Assembly (NCBI GenBank): GCA_017461235.1
Contig: JAFTYU010000030.1
Coordinates: forward strand, 40,863 to 104,862
Reading direction: 5' to 3'
Length of the DNA stretch: 64,000 bases
Origin: Clostridia bacterium
GTDB taxonomy: Bacteria > Bacillota > Clostridia > Oscillospirales > Acutalibacteraceae
Positions 1-9,000 of this stretch are shown here, piece by piece. The translations under genes were made by a program, and so were the position numbers. Numbering within the stretch: the first letter of the stretch is position 1; each line of letters opens with the position of its first letter. Below the pieces are notes generated by a model that was given only the letters and a program-made list of their open reading frames with translations, did no database searches and was not told the origin of the DNA.

Positions 1-90
1 TACATGTCCCGGTTTTATCCCATTGTTGTAATTATAATAAAACTATGGTACAGTATCCATAATCAAAAACAAGTGGTAAGGAGAAAAAGT

Positions 91-612
91 ATGTCTAATA
101 ATACGAATAAGAAAAAAATCACAGAAGAATCCTCGCTTTCTGAAATTCAGAATCATATCCAAATCAGTAAGTTGTCCAAGGAATGGAGCGATTATTGCGA
201 CGCCGCCCTGAATTATGAACAAATGACAGAAGAAGAACGAGCAGAGACCAGAAAAACCGTATTTGATTCGGTGAAATTTGAAAAACTTATATCAGATACA
301 TATGATGCGTTTGCCCCACACGCTTTTGATAGTCGGGTTCCTAAATATGTATTAGATTTATATGTAACGATTCGTTCTTTTTCAGAAATATCTTTTTTCA
401 AAAAAGCACATGACGGAATATATCAATTCCGCACAGCAATCGCCACTTCTCTCTGCCATCTTTTAGACGAAAGAACAGAGCTATCCGAAGAAAACAGAAT
501 GATTATTTTTTACTTAGATGAAACCCAATCCAAATTTAACGTAGGATATTACATCTACGATTTTGACATATCCTGTTATAAATATATCGGAGAAGAAAAT
601 CCGTTTGCATAA
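91..612 (+). CDS. Hypothetical protein, 173 aa
   Basis: I do not recognise this protein. The ATG at 91 is chosen over an in-frame ATG at 4 because AAGGAG lies at 78-83 with a 7-nt spacer. The product is soluble-looking and acidic, with no signal peptide or membrane segment, and is rich in Glu, Ser and Tyr. The middle (about residues 50-130) looks alpha-helical. It lies directly upstream of the first spoVT-leader repeat (649 onward). It may therefore be the cargo of a further accessory module whose left junction is outside the window; that is inference. No function is proposed. Confidence 0.7.
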   Translation: MSNNTNKKKITEESSLSEIQNHIQISKLSKEWSDYCDAALNYEQMTEEERAETRKTVFDSVKFEKLISDTYDAFAPHAFDSRVPKYVLDLYVTIRSFSEISFFKKAHDGIYQFRTAIATSLCHLLDERTELSEENRMIIFYLDETQSKFNVGYYIYDFDISCYKYIGEENPFA

Positions 613-648
613 CAAAAATCCAATATAGTAGATTCCGGCAGTATAAAT

Positions 649-695
649 CCCCTTGTTTTACAGATACTAACAGTACAAATTTGTAAAGCAAGGAG
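649..695 (+). repeat. spoVT-type leader hairpin, copy A
   Basis: Two 17-nt arms (649-665 and 679-695) can pair at all but one position (C650/A694), around a 13-nt loop starting ACTAAC. The 3' arm contains the AAGGAG ribosome binding site of the short reading frame at 709, so the stem would hide the site. The sequence is nearly identical to the leader of the intact spoVT at 12688-12734. The block GTAGATTC...CAGTATAAAT just upstream is shared with the copies at 5768 and 10934 and may be a promoter. Confidence 0.8.
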
Positions 696-708
696 ATTGT
701 TATATATT

Positions 709-771
709 ATGAAAGCAACTGAAATAGTTCGTAGAATAGATGTTCGCAGTATAATAATACAAAAGCCTTGA
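709..771 (+). pseudogene. Truncated spoVT 5' end, copy A
   Basis: The ATG at 709 starts a 20-codon frame. Its first 11 codons (MKATEIVRRID) match SpoVT residues 1-11 apart from Gly5 to Glu. It then departs from spoVT and stops at 769-771. The break lies at codons 11-12, the same place as in the copies at 5823 and 10990. It is preceded by a full leader hairpin. A 20-residue product would lack the AbrB fold, so this is read as a recombination scar, although translation of the peptide cannot be excluded. Confidence 0.75.
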
Positions 772-776
772 AAGCC

Positions 777-851
777 GCATAAACACCAGGGTTTTCGCCG
801 GTTTGTCCCATTCAACGTATTGGTGTCAAAACAGGGTTTTTCGGCGATTTT
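777..851 (+). repeat. Two-part junction repeat, copy A
   Basis: Immediately after the truncated spoVT start lie a GCATAAACACCAGGGTTTT box (777-795) and, about 20 nt later, a second element (816-851) beginning CGTATTGGTGTC and ending GGGTTTTTCGGCGATTTT. Both parts recur in the same order and spacing at 11057-11131. Single GCATAAA boxes occur at 4512-4541 and 5891-5911. AGAAAGGAG follows at 852-860. I infer that this is an end sequence of an integrated element. Confidence 0.65.
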
Positions 852-938
852 AGAAAGGAGAAGAATTACATTCTAAATTTGCGTCAGAAATCCATTGACC
901 TGAGCAGCTAAAACTAAATATTCAAGCTGTCACAAAGT

Positions 939-962
939 CGGATGAGTTTTATGCCTCGTCCG
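939..962. other. Hairpin in the 613-1096 intergenic gap
   Basis: CGGATGAG (939-946) pairs with CTCGTCCG (955-962), with one G-U pair and an 8-nt loop. No T-run follows, so it is a weak terminator candidate at best. The rest of the gap (613-1096) holds the spoVT-like scar (649-860) and the promoter of the TetR gene (1003-1031). Confidence 0.35.
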
Positions 963-1002
963 GCATTTCTATGTATAAATATAAAGAATTTTCAAAAACG
1001 TA

Positions 1003-1031
1003 TTGCATTTTCGTAGTATGCATACTATAAT
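1003..1031 (+). promoter_or_regulatory. Promoter with palindromic operator for the TetR-adhesin pair
   Basis: A sigma-A type promoter has TTGCAT at 1003-1008, a 17-nt spacer and TATAAT at 1026-1031. A perfect 14-bp palindrome, TAGTATGCATACTA (1014-1027), fills the end of the spacer and touches the -10 box. This position is typical of a TetR-family autorepression operator, and the first gene downstream encodes a TetR regulator. Binding is inferred. Confidence 0.65.
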
Positions 1032-1096
1032 AGTAACATAAACTTTCGAGATAACGGATTTTTAACGTACATAAGATGACAGGAGGTAATATAAGC

Positions 1097-1807
1097 GTGA
1101 TACGAGTAGATAGAAAAGAACTTACCCGCAGTGAGATTGTTCGGGTTGCGGCGAACTGTTTTTTGAATGACGGTTATACCAAAACGACAGTAAACTCTAT
1201 GTGCAAGAAATTAAATATGAGTCCCGGCAATATGACCTTTCACTTTCCTACGAAGGAGCATATGCTTGCAGAGCTTGTGGATATGCTCTGCAAGTATCAG
1301 TGGAAGCTGATGGAGGACGAAGCCAAGGACGGCTACAGTTCTATTATGGCGATCTGTCTGGAACTGCTGACCATTGCTTCTGCCTGTGAGCAGGATGAGG
1401 TAGCAAAGGATTTCTTCATATCGTCCTATCGAAGCGAAATGTGTATGGAGCATATTCGGAAGAACGATACAGAGCGAGCCAAAGAGGTATTTAAGGAATA
1501 CTGCCCCGACTGGACAGATGAATATTTCTCGGAAGCAGAAACCTTGGTATCGGGTATTGAGTATGCTGTATTTTTCACCACTTCCGACTCTGCACCGTTA
1601 GACATTCGTGTGGCGGGAGCACTCAGAACGATACTATCGATCTATAACGTTCCTAAAGAGATTCGAGACGAGAAGATTAAAAAGGTGCTTTCAATGAATT
1701 ATCAAAAGCTCGGTCTTGATACCTTAAGGAAGTTCCGAGAGTACGTGGACGAAACCACCGAGCAAGCTCTTTTTGATTTGCTGAAACGAAAACAAATCGC
1801 ACAATAA
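1097..1807 (+). CDS. TetR/AcrR-family transcriptional regulator
   Basis: This is a 236-aa DNA-binding repressor. The N-terminal helix-turn-helix (about residues 8-55) has the family pattern of a phenylalanine-rich helix, then TKTTVNSMCKKLNMSPG and a recognition helix reading TFHFPTKEHML. The remaining 180 residues form the variable, all-helical ligand-binding and dimerisation domain. The start is GTG at 1097 because AGGAGG lies at 1081-1086; an ATG at 1076 would overlap that site. A palindrome in its own promoter (1014-1027) suggests autorepression. The adhesin gene follows 61 nt downstream with no terminator between, so the regulator probably controls display of that surface protein. The ligand is unknown. 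Confidence 0.85.
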   Translation: MIRVDRKELTRSEIVRVAANCFLNDGYTKTTVNSMCKKLNMSPGNMTFHFPTKEHMLAELVDMLCKYQWKLMEDEAKDGYSSIMAICLELLTIASACEQDEVAKDFFISSYRSEMCMEHIRKNDTERAKEVFKEYCPDWTDEYFSEAETLVSGIEYAVFFTTSDSAPLDIRVAGALRTILSIYNVPKEIRDEKIKKVLSMNYQKLGLDTLRKFREYVDETTEQALFDLLKRKQIAQ

Positions 1808-1868
1808 TATAACTATTGAAATACACGTCGAGAGCCGACTTCTATAATCCCTATATGGAGGAAACGAT

Positions 1869-4283
1869 ATGAAAAAGAAAAATCTATTAACAAATCGCAT
1901 ACTCATCATTGCGTTGGTGCTGGTGATGGTAGCAGGTATGCTGCCTGTGACTGCCTTGGCGGCAGAGGAAGAGGTGAAGTACGCTGTCTGGATTGGCGGT
2001 GAAGAGTTTACCTCAGAAAAGCTCATCATACAAGGAGATACCGGCACAGCAACATACGATCCGAACACAAAAACGCTGACTCTGGATAATTACACCTATA
2101 CCGGTGATGGGCTGGATGAGGATTGGCTTAGTGTGCTTATTTGCGCTTATGACGATTTGAACATCGTGCTGAAGGGCGAAAACAAGCTGATCAGCACCTG
2201 TGACTGTCATAGCTACTGTTACGGAATTTATAACGGAAACGGATTTACCACCATCATCGGCGAGGACGCACAAAGCGACTCTCTGCTGGTGCAATCCAAA
2301 GGCGAACGGCAAAGCGTGGGAATCTTCACGTTTTCAAAGGGAATCCGCGTGGAAACTTGCACACTTACTGTCAAAAGCGCAGTGGAAGGCGACTCAAATA
2401 TTGCAATGTATCATAGAGGCGAAACCTTCTTCCGCAACTGCACGGTCGATGTTTTCTGTGCAAATGCCGAGGGAGTGTCATATGGTATCTTTGTAACAAA
2501 CGATATCAATATGGAGGAAAGTACCGTTACGGTTTCGGCTGCAGGCAGCGAGGCAATCATCGGTAAAATCAATCTAATCTATCCCGGCGGTTATGCGTGG
2601 AAGGTCAGCCGTGATGTTGAATTCACCACAGAACCATTTGCTTATAATCAAGAGAGTTATGTTGCAATCAAGCCGGAAGCCTTTATGGCAACCTGGACCG
2701 ACGGAGAAGGTGCTTCTTATGAAAAAACATTCCGATACGGCGAAGTGATCCCCCTTCCTACCAGCACCTTTTTTGAAGAGACCTTCCGCAGAGGCGGCTA
2801 CACCCTGACAGAGTGGCAGGGCTATACCGAGGGTATGACAATGCCCATGGGTAGTGTGACCTTTACCGCGGTGTATACGCCCAATCAATACACCGTCACG
2901 TTTGATCCCAACGGCGCAGAAGCCATCGACCCGCTTACCGTCATTTACGGAGAGAAATACGGCACTTTGCCTTCTTCGGCAATTACCGGTCTGTCTGGTG
3001 GCAACAAAAACTGGTATCTTGTGGATGCCGATGGGAATGTTACTGACACAAACATCAAAAACCTGAGTAAGGTAACAGTAGCAAGGGATCACAACCTATT
3101 TATAAAACGCAATGTGCTTGCTCCGACTGTCAACATTGCGCTCAGTGTACCGGGCGGTCTTTCCGATAGCTATCAGTATTACATCTCCGGTGCATCACAG
3201 CGAGTGTTAACTGCCACCGTGGGCAATCAGAATGCCGATATTTTAGATTACACCTATCAGTGGTACAAGGACGGCATGCTTATAGAAGGCGCAACCTCCA
3301 ATGTGCTTACCCTTGACGGTAATGTGTCTGACAGCGGCACCTACAAGGTGGAGGTCACTGCAACGCTGAAGGATGGTACGGGCATCGTGGTAACGAATTC
3401 TTCAGCCACCGGCTCTAAGGAGCAGAAAGTCAAGATCCTGCACGCCACCAATACATTAAGCTACGATGCCAACGGCGGAGAGGGCGGTCCAACCGCAAAT
3501 TATACGGGTGGAACAACAGCGACAGTATCGGAGGATACACCTACCCGTGAGAATTATATTTTCCAAGGCTGGAACACGAAGGCAGACGGCAGTGGAGAAA
3601 GCTATGAAGGCGGAGATACCTACACCTTCCGAAACGATAACGGCAATGGTGGCTGCACTGTGACGCTCTATGCACAGTGGAAGGGTGAAAACAGGACCGT
3701 TACCTACATGATTGACGGTGAGATATTCAAAACCGATACCGTTGAATATGCCAAGGATGCTGTATTACCTGAGATTCCTCAAAAGGACGGTTATACCGGT
3801 ATATGGAATCACGATGGCAAGAATATCACCGTTGACACAGTGATTAGTGCGGTTTATACCATCAACGAGTACACCATTACCTTTATGGACGAAAACGGTG
3901 TTTACAAGACCTTAACCGTAAAGCACGGTGAGCCGGTTACAATGCCCGATGTTCCTATAAAAGATGGTTATACGGTTACTTGGGAAACCACCATTGACAA
4001 AGCAACCGGTGATGCTATTGTTAATGCGGTATATACCGAAATCCCGAAAACCGACACACCAAACTCTACGAACCCTGACACACCAAGTTCTACGAAACCC
4101 AACACAGAAAGCTCTATAGAAACCAACACAGAAAGCTCTATAGAAACCAACACACCAGGTTCTCCGAAAACCGGAGATAACAGCAATATGATGCTGTGGT
4201 TCGCTCTCCTTCTTGCAAGTGTCACAGGTTTTTTCGGCATCACTCTATATGACCGCAAAAGAAAAATAGAGAATAAAAGATAA
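1869..4283 (+). CDS. Sortase-anchored surface protein with InlB B-type repeats
   Basis: This 804-aa protein has a cleavable signal peptide (residues 1 to about 31, ending ALA). An N-terminal beta-rich module follows (about 35-270). Then come several InlB B-repeat/Flg_new segments with YTVTFDPNG-type, GYT and AVYT motifs, and an Ig-like segment around YQWYKDG...SGTYKVEV. Near the C-terminus is a Ser/Thr/Asn-rich wall-spanning stretch with a tandem 8-residue repeat. It ends in an SPKTG sorting signal (765-769), a membrane segment (about 774-793) and a basic tail, so a sortase should link it to the cell wall. The ribosome binding site is TGGAGGAAACGAT. Adhesion or host interaction is the family expectation. 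It follows the TetR gene, which probably regulates it. A terminator lies at 4299-4332. Confidence 0.85.
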   Translation: MKKKNLLTNRILIIALVLVMVAGMLPVTALAAEEEVKYAVWIGGEEFTSEKLIIQGDTGTATYDPNTKTLTLDNYTYTGDGLDEDWLSVLICAYDDLNIVLKGENKLISTCDCHSYCYGIYNGNGFTTIIGEDAQSDSLLVQSKGERQSVGIFTFSKGIRVETCTLTVKSAVEGDSNIAMYHRGETFFRNCTVDVFCANAEGVSYGIFVTNDINMEESTVTVSAAGSEAIIGKINLIYPGGYAWKVSRDVEFTTEPFAYNQESYVAIKPEAFMATWTDGEGASYEKTFRYGEVIPLPTSTFFEETFRRGGYTLTEWQGYTEGMTMPMGSVTFTAVYTPNQYTVTFDPNGAEAIDPLTVIYGEKYGTLPSSAITGLSGGNKNWYLVDADGNVTDTNIKNLSKVTVARDHNLFIKRNVLAPTVNIALSVPGGLSDSYQYYISGASQRVLTATVGNQNADILDYTYQWYKDGMLIEGATSNVLTLDGNVSDSGTYKVEVTATLKDGTGIVVTNSSATGSKEQKVKILHATNTLSYDANGGEGGPTANYTGGTTATVSEDTPTRENYIFQGWNTKADGSGESYEGGDTYTFRNDNGNGGCTVTLYAQWKGENRTVTYMIDGEIFKTDTVEYAKDAVLPEIPQKDGYTGIWNHDGKNITVDTVISAVYTINEYTITFMDENGVYKTLTVKHGEPVTMPDVPIKDGYTVTWETTIDKATGDAIVNAVYTEIPKTDTPNSTNPDTPSSTKPNTESSIETNTESSIETNTPGSPKTGDNSNMMLWFALLLASVTGFFGITLYDRKRKIENKR
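4105..4152 (+). repeat. 24-bp tandem repeat in the wall-spanning region
   Basis: Two adjacent copies of a 24-bp unit beginning ACAGAAAGCTCTATAGAAAC encode a repeated Thr-Glu-Ser-Ser-Ile-Glu-Thr-Asn motif, just before the sorting signal. Such repeats commonly vary in number and set the length of the cell-wall stalk. Confidence 0.7.
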
Positions 4284-4298
4284 ATAGATACAACCTTT

Positions 4299-4332
4299 AA
4301 AGGGTGATGACAAATTAAGTCATCGCCCTTTT
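4299..4332 (+). terminator. Rho-independent terminator after the adhesin gene
   Basis: AAAGGGTGATGAC (4299-4311) pairs with GTCATCGCCCTTT (4319-4331) with one G-U pair, followed by a short T-run. It ends the TetR-adhesin transcription unit. Confidence 0.75.
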
Positions 4333-4511
4333 CACATCTCGATTTGACACTTTAAAAAACAATCGGAAATTCTACTCATAATTTCTACAAAAAGTGTGGT
4401 GCTACAAAGAACAAAAAAGCACAACTCGTCCCATATGAGGACATTGGTAGTGTCGTACTTTTTGGATGGAACGAGATTTGATTTGAGCAAAACGAAAAAA
4501 ACCGGAAAACC

Positions 4512-4541
4512 GCATAAATACTGGGTTTTGGGCACATTTTT
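4512..4541 (+). repeat. GCATAAA junction repeat, copy B
   Basis: GCATAAATACTGGGTTTT followed by GGGCACATTTTT matches the junction repeats at 777, 5891 and 11057. Here it lies upstream of a spoVT start rather than downstream, and is followed by AGAGTAGAGAAAAGGAG and then ATG. That order is what the opposite end of an integrated element would show. The remaining gap sequence (4333-4511) holds no gene I can support. Confidence 0.65.
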
Positions 4542-4566
4542 AGAGTAGAGAAAAGGAGTAAAATAT

Positions 4567-4668
4567 ATGAAAGCAACTGGAATAGTTCGTAGAATGGAGG
4601 ATTTAGGCAGGGTTGTTATTCCTAAAGAGATCAGAAGGAAATTAAGAATCCGTGAAGGTGACCCTTAG
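4567..4668 (+). pseudogene. Truncated spoVT 5' end, copy B (33 codons)
   Basis: This frame matches SpoVT residues 1-33 almost exactly, starting MKATGIVRRMEDLGRVVIPK and ending at GDP, then hits TAG where intact SpoVT continues GDPLEIF. Unlike the other fragments it lacks the leader hairpin. It has its own AAAAGGAG ribosome binding site placed after a GCATAAA junction repeat. This is what one expects if an element inserted in spoVT brought a replacement 5' end, and the resulting gene was later cut at codon 33. Confidence 0.8.
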
Positions 4669-4745
4669 GATACAACATTGACACATTTCGACAAGTTTTG
4701 CTTTTCTATACATAGTGTTGTAAAAAGATATAAGGTATAAAAAAG

Positions 4746-4772
4746 AAAGCGGAGTGAAATTCACTCCGCTTT
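4746..4772 (-). terminator. Terminator of the minus-strand membrane protein gene
   Basis: The perfect inverted repeat AAAGCGGAGTGAA / TTCACTCCGCTTT overlaps the stop codon of the gene at 4761-5702. On the minus strand it is followed by TTTCTTTTTT. Similar hairpins close the neighbouring modules (5955-5985 and 11141-11169). Confidence 0.8.
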
Positions 4773-5702
4773 ACCTTTGGGCTCCATTACGATAGTATAG
4801 ATTGTTTCGGTATAGTCATCCCCTGACAAATATGTTATATTGATATTTCCTTTTCTGTTAAAACCACCACTAACTACAAAATCTGCTACAACAGGTGAAA
4901 CATTTTCCAACCTATATTCTCTATAGTATTGGTCTTTATCAAAAATATCCTCTACTATTATAAAGTGTTCGCCATCTCTATAATCAGCATAAACAACACA
5001 ATCATCCTCTACATCAATAACATAATAAAATATTTTTGAAATTTCGCCGGTTTCCAAATCATAAAACTTCGCATAATTTGTTGACAATCCAGTCCCCATT
5101 TGAACAGATATACCGACAACATCGGTATCTACACAGAGTCTTTCAGGCCGTGGTCTTAAATTGTTTTCATAATCCAGAATTTTACCTTTATAGTCAGTAA
5201 TTTCGTATGAATATGTTTTATCTTTTTCTTGAGTAATCATTGAATGGGTAATCAAATATGAATTCCATAATTCATATCGGTTTATACTCTTAATGGAGCC
5301 ACAATACTGACCAAGATGACCACAATCATCCTTATCAAAAATGCCCTCAACAATAACATACTCACCATTATACTGTGTAAGCTCCTCAAAAAAGCCTGTG
5401 TTTTCGCCCAGTTCAATCCAAATGGAATTACCTATACTATATTTTAAATCTTCTTTGCTGAGAGTTATACAACACTTTTCAAAGCCATAACTGCTTACAC
5501 CAATTACTCTGACAAATTCACCATCGTATTTTTCAGGAGTAGTAATAAGTTGCAACATAGTTGCATCTTTGGCATTTTGGTTGTCAGAACCGGACTTTCC
5601 TTTGTTATTATAACTTTTAATACCAAAGAACACTACAAAAACAATTGCTACCACGATAAAAACAGAAAGAGAAATAGTTAATATTCGTTTTTTGTTTTTC
5701 AC
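4761..5702 (-). CDS. Membrane-anchored protein of unknown function
   Basis: This 313-aa protein starts at GTG (5702) behind AGGCGGTG. It has a short basic N-terminus, one membrane segment (about residues 7-28) and a large region expected outside the cell. Two consecutive segments (about 48-80 and 100-135) carry the pattern YDGEFVRVIGV and YNGEYVIVEGIFD, which resembles the start of an OB-fold strand pair. The C-terminal half is beta-rich with many acidic residues. I do not assign a family. It is the only gene between the spoVT fragments at 4567 and 5823, pointing the opposite way to them, and is therefore the presumed cargo of one module. Confidence 0.75.
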   Translation of the reverse strand: MKNKKRILTISLSVFIVVAIVFVVFFGIKSYNNKGKSGSDNQNAKDATMLQLITTPEKYDGEFVRVIGVSSYGFEKCCITLSKEDLKYSIGNSIWIELGENTGFFEELTQYNGEYVIVEGIFDKDDCGHLGQYCGSIKSINRYELWNSYLITHSMITQEKDKTYSYEITDYKGKILDYENNLRPRPERLCVDTDVVGISVQMGTGLSTNYAKFYDLETGEISKIFYYVIDVEDDCVVYADYRDGEHFIIVEDIFDKDQYYREYRLENVSPVVADFVVSGGFNRKGNINITYLSGDDYTETIYTIVMEPKGKAE

Positions 5703-5767
5703 AAAATCACCGCCTTTAATTTATCATATCATATTTAATTTCAAAAGTAAATTCACACAGTATGAAT

Positions 5768-5812
5768 TCCCTTTAATCACAAATACTAACAACATAATTT
5801 GACTTTAAGGAG
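5768..5812 (+). repeat. spoVT-type leader hairpin, copy C (degraded)
   Basis: This matches the leaders at 649, 10934 and 12688, with the conserved loop ACTAACAACATA and the 3' arm TTTAAGGAG. The upper stem pairs poorly and needs a bulge. The upstream block GTAAATTC...CAGTATGAAT is shared with copies A and D. Confidence 0.7.
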
Positions 5813-5822
5813 AAAGATATAT

Positions 5823-5903
5823 ATGAAAGCAACAGGTATTGTACGTCGCATAGAGGCTGGTGTTATAATAACACCAAAGCCAGAAAGACCGCATAAACAC
5901 TAG
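5823..5903 (+). pseudogene. Truncated spoVT 5' end, copy C
   Basis: Codons 1-11 (MKATGIVRRIE) match SpoVT. The frame then departs and runs into the GCATAAACAC junction repeat, stopping after 26 codons. The breakpoint at codons 11-12 is the same as in copies A and D. The segment lies between the 313-aa membrane protein gene and the TIR-LRR gene. A 26-residue product is possible, but no evidence supports it. Confidence 0.75.
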
Positions 5904-5911
5904 AGTCTTGG
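5891..5911 (+). repeat. GCATAAA junction repeat, copy C
   Basis: GCATAAACACTAGAGTCTTGG is a diverged copy of the box at 777-795 and 11057-11075. The second half of the two-part repeat is not recognisable here. The rest of the gap between 5703 and 6056 holds the leader, the spoVT fragment and the hairpin at 5955-5985. Confidence 0.5.
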
Positions 5912-5954
5912 TTGGATTTTATCCGGCTCAACTTACGAAAAAGAAAATTTATAG

Positions 5955-5985
5955 CAACAGCGAGGTGAATTTCACCTCGCTGTTG
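5955..5985. terminator. Hairpin after the TIR-LRR gene
   Basis: CAACAGCGAGGTGAA (5955-5969) and TTCACCTCGCTGTTG (5971-5985) form a perfect inverted repeat. On the minus strand it is followed by a weak T-rich stretch (TATAAATTTTC), so it probably terminates the large minus-strand gene about 70 nt away. Its core resembles the hairpins at 4746 and 11141. Confidence 0.6.
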
Positions 5986-6056
5986 TGGCATGTTATAGTG
6001 TTTATTTATGGCATACAAGGGAAAGGGGTTAAAGATAAAGATGTAAACATGGCATT

Positions 6057-9000
6057 TTATAGCCAATGAATCGTCACCTGCGACAAGTCAACCCCGCTGA
6101 AAATACGCTCAAGATCATCCTCAAACCGACGAGAAATGGTGATCTCTTTGAGTCCCGTGCAACCGCCAAAAGCATCATTGCCGATGGTTTTGACCGAAGC
6201 GGGAATGGTGACCGATGCCAAAGATGAGCAACCATCAAAGACCCACCGTCCGATTGTTGTCACCCCATCAGGGATGGTGACCGACACCAAAGATGTGCAA
6301 CCCTCAAAAGCACTCTCTTCAACGGTCGTCACACCGACAGGAATCGTGATCGCCATCAAGCTATTACAATCTTTAAAAGCGCTATCCTTGATCACCTGAC
6401 AACGCTTGGATATGGTGATCGAAGTAAGAGAGGTGCAACTCTTAAAGGCGCTCATACCGATTTCCCTCACATTGTCGGGGATGGTAACCGATGCCAGAGA
6501 GATGCAACTCTTAAAGGCGCTCATACCGATTTCCCTCACATTGTCGGGGATGGTAACCAATGTCAGAGAGGTGCATTCCGTAAAAGCACCTCCTTTGATT
6601 GTTGTCACACTGTTGGGGATGGTGATCGATGTGAGAGAGGCGCAACCCTCAAAGGCGCACCGTTCGATTTTTGTCACACCGCCGGGAATAATGATTGATT
6701 CCAAAGAGGGACAACCACAGAATGCCTTCTCCCCGATTGTCCTTACACCGTCAGGGATGGTGATTGAACTCAGAGAGGTGCAACCCTCAAAGGCGCTTTC
6801 TTCGATGGTCGTCACACTGGCGGGAATCGCGACTGATGTCAGAGAGGTGCATTCCATAAAAGCACCTCCTTTGATTGTTGTCACACTGTTGGGGATGGTG
6901 ATCGAACTCAAAGAGGGACAATCCCTGAAGACCCACCGCTTAATTTCTATCACACCGTCGGGGATAATAGCCGACGTCAGAGAGGTGCAGCCGTGAAAGG
7001 CCCATTCTCCGATTATTGTCACACCGTCAGGAATGGCGATTGATATCAGAGAGGCGCATCTCGAAAAGGCATTCCCACCGATTATTGTCACGCTATCAGG
7101 CAGAGTAACCGATGACAGAGCAGTGCAACGTTCAAAAGCGCTTGAATCAATTGTCGTCACGCCATCGGGGATAGTAATTGATTGCAAAGAGATACAATCT
7201 TGGAAGGCCCCCCATCCTATTTTTTTCACATCGTCGGGAAAGGCGATCTGTTCCACAAGCTTACGCCTGTTTTCGGGAAGCGTATCCTTTGTAACCGTCA
7301 CCGTCCCGGGCGGTACGGCGAAAACTTTGTCTTCTCCTCTCACGTCGGCATATTGCACAACTGCCTCGGGCACCCCTAGATAGGTGGCAGAATATCCCGG
7401 TGGACAATTGATAATGCGGTACAAAAGCCGACAATCGGAAAATACGCCTTCTCCGATTTCCGTCACATCGTTAGGGAGGGTAACCGATACTAGCGATGTG
7501 CAACTTTCAAAGGCACTTCGTCCGATTGTTATCACGCCGTTTGGAATCGTGACCGATGTCAAAGAGGTGCAACCCTCAAAGGCACTCACTTCAATTATCC
7601 TCACACTATCGGGGATGTTGACTGATGTCAGAGATATACAGTCCTTAAACGCTCTCAATCTAATGATCTTCACACTATCGGGAAAGACAATCTGTTCCAC
7701 GAGCTTACGTCTGTTTTCAGGAAGCATATCCTTTGTAACCGTCACCGTCCCGGGCGGTACAACGAACACTTTCTCCTCCTCTTTCACATCGGCATATTGC
7801 ACGACCTCCTCTGGCGCCCCCAGATAGGAAGCGGAATATATCAGTGGGCAGTTAATGATGCGGCGCAAAAGCCAACAATCTGCAAACGCGCTCTCTCCGA
7901 TTTCCGTTACACCGTCTGGGATGATAACCGACACCAGCGAAGTGCAACTTTTAAAAGCACATCGTCCGATTGTTATCACACCGTTTGGAATCGTGACCGA
8001 TGCCAAAGAGGTGCACCCCTCAAAGGCACTCGCTTCAATTACCCTCACACTATCGGGAATGTTGACCGATGTCAGAGAGATACAACCCCGAAAAACACTT
8101 GCTCCGATTTCTGTCACACCGTTGGGAATCGTAATCGATACCAAAGAGATGCAATCCTTAAAGGCCCATTCTCCGATTTTCGTCACACCATCGGGAATCG
8201 TAATCGATGCCAAAGAGGCACAATCAGCAAAAGCCATCCAATCAATTGTTGTCATACCATCAGGGATGGTAACTGATATCAGCGAGGTGCAACCCCAAAA
8301 AACACTCTCTTCGATTTTCGTCACACCGTTAGGGATGATGACAGACGTCAAAGAGGTACAACCCCAAAAGGCTCCCCTCTCTATTATTGTCGCACTATCT
8401 GGAATGGTGACCGTTGTTAGAGAAGAGCATTCCATAAAGGCTCTCTCTCCGATTGTTGTCACACTGTTGGGAATGATAACCGATGCCAACGCAGTACAAC
8501 CCCGGAAGGCCTTCTCTCCGATTGTCATCAAACCATGAGGAATCGTGACCGATATCAAAGAGGTGCAACCCCGAAAAGCATCCATTCCTATTGTTGTCAC
8601 ATTATCGGAAATGGTGACCGCTGTCAGAGAAGTACAATCGACAAAAGTCCTCTTTTCGATTGTCGTCACGCTGTCTGGCAAACAAATGGTGCTGTGAAAA
8701 TACAAAAATGCCCTTTTGGTAACAAACAACCCATTCTCCCGCTTCCATCGTTCATCGACTGTTGCGAAATTTTCAGGAATATATACACATCGCACATGAC
8801 GATCGTTGATAGCAAGCGGTTCGATGTCTTTTTTATCCGTCGGCGAGAAAAACAATCCGCACATTTTCTTGCAGGATTTTTGCGGCAGGACGGTTTCCAG
8901 TCGTTCTTTATCATACGGAGCGGCGACAACGCCAGTATATTCACCGCCGAGTTCGCTGAACATCTCGTGGGAATACAGCCCGAGTTCATCCTCAAACGCC

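Noticed and set aside
6130-8690. Regular 69-bp spacing that could suggest a CRISPR array
   Set aside because: The period equals one 23-residue leucine-rich repeat in an open frame, repeats are imperfect without unique spacers, and no cas genes are present.
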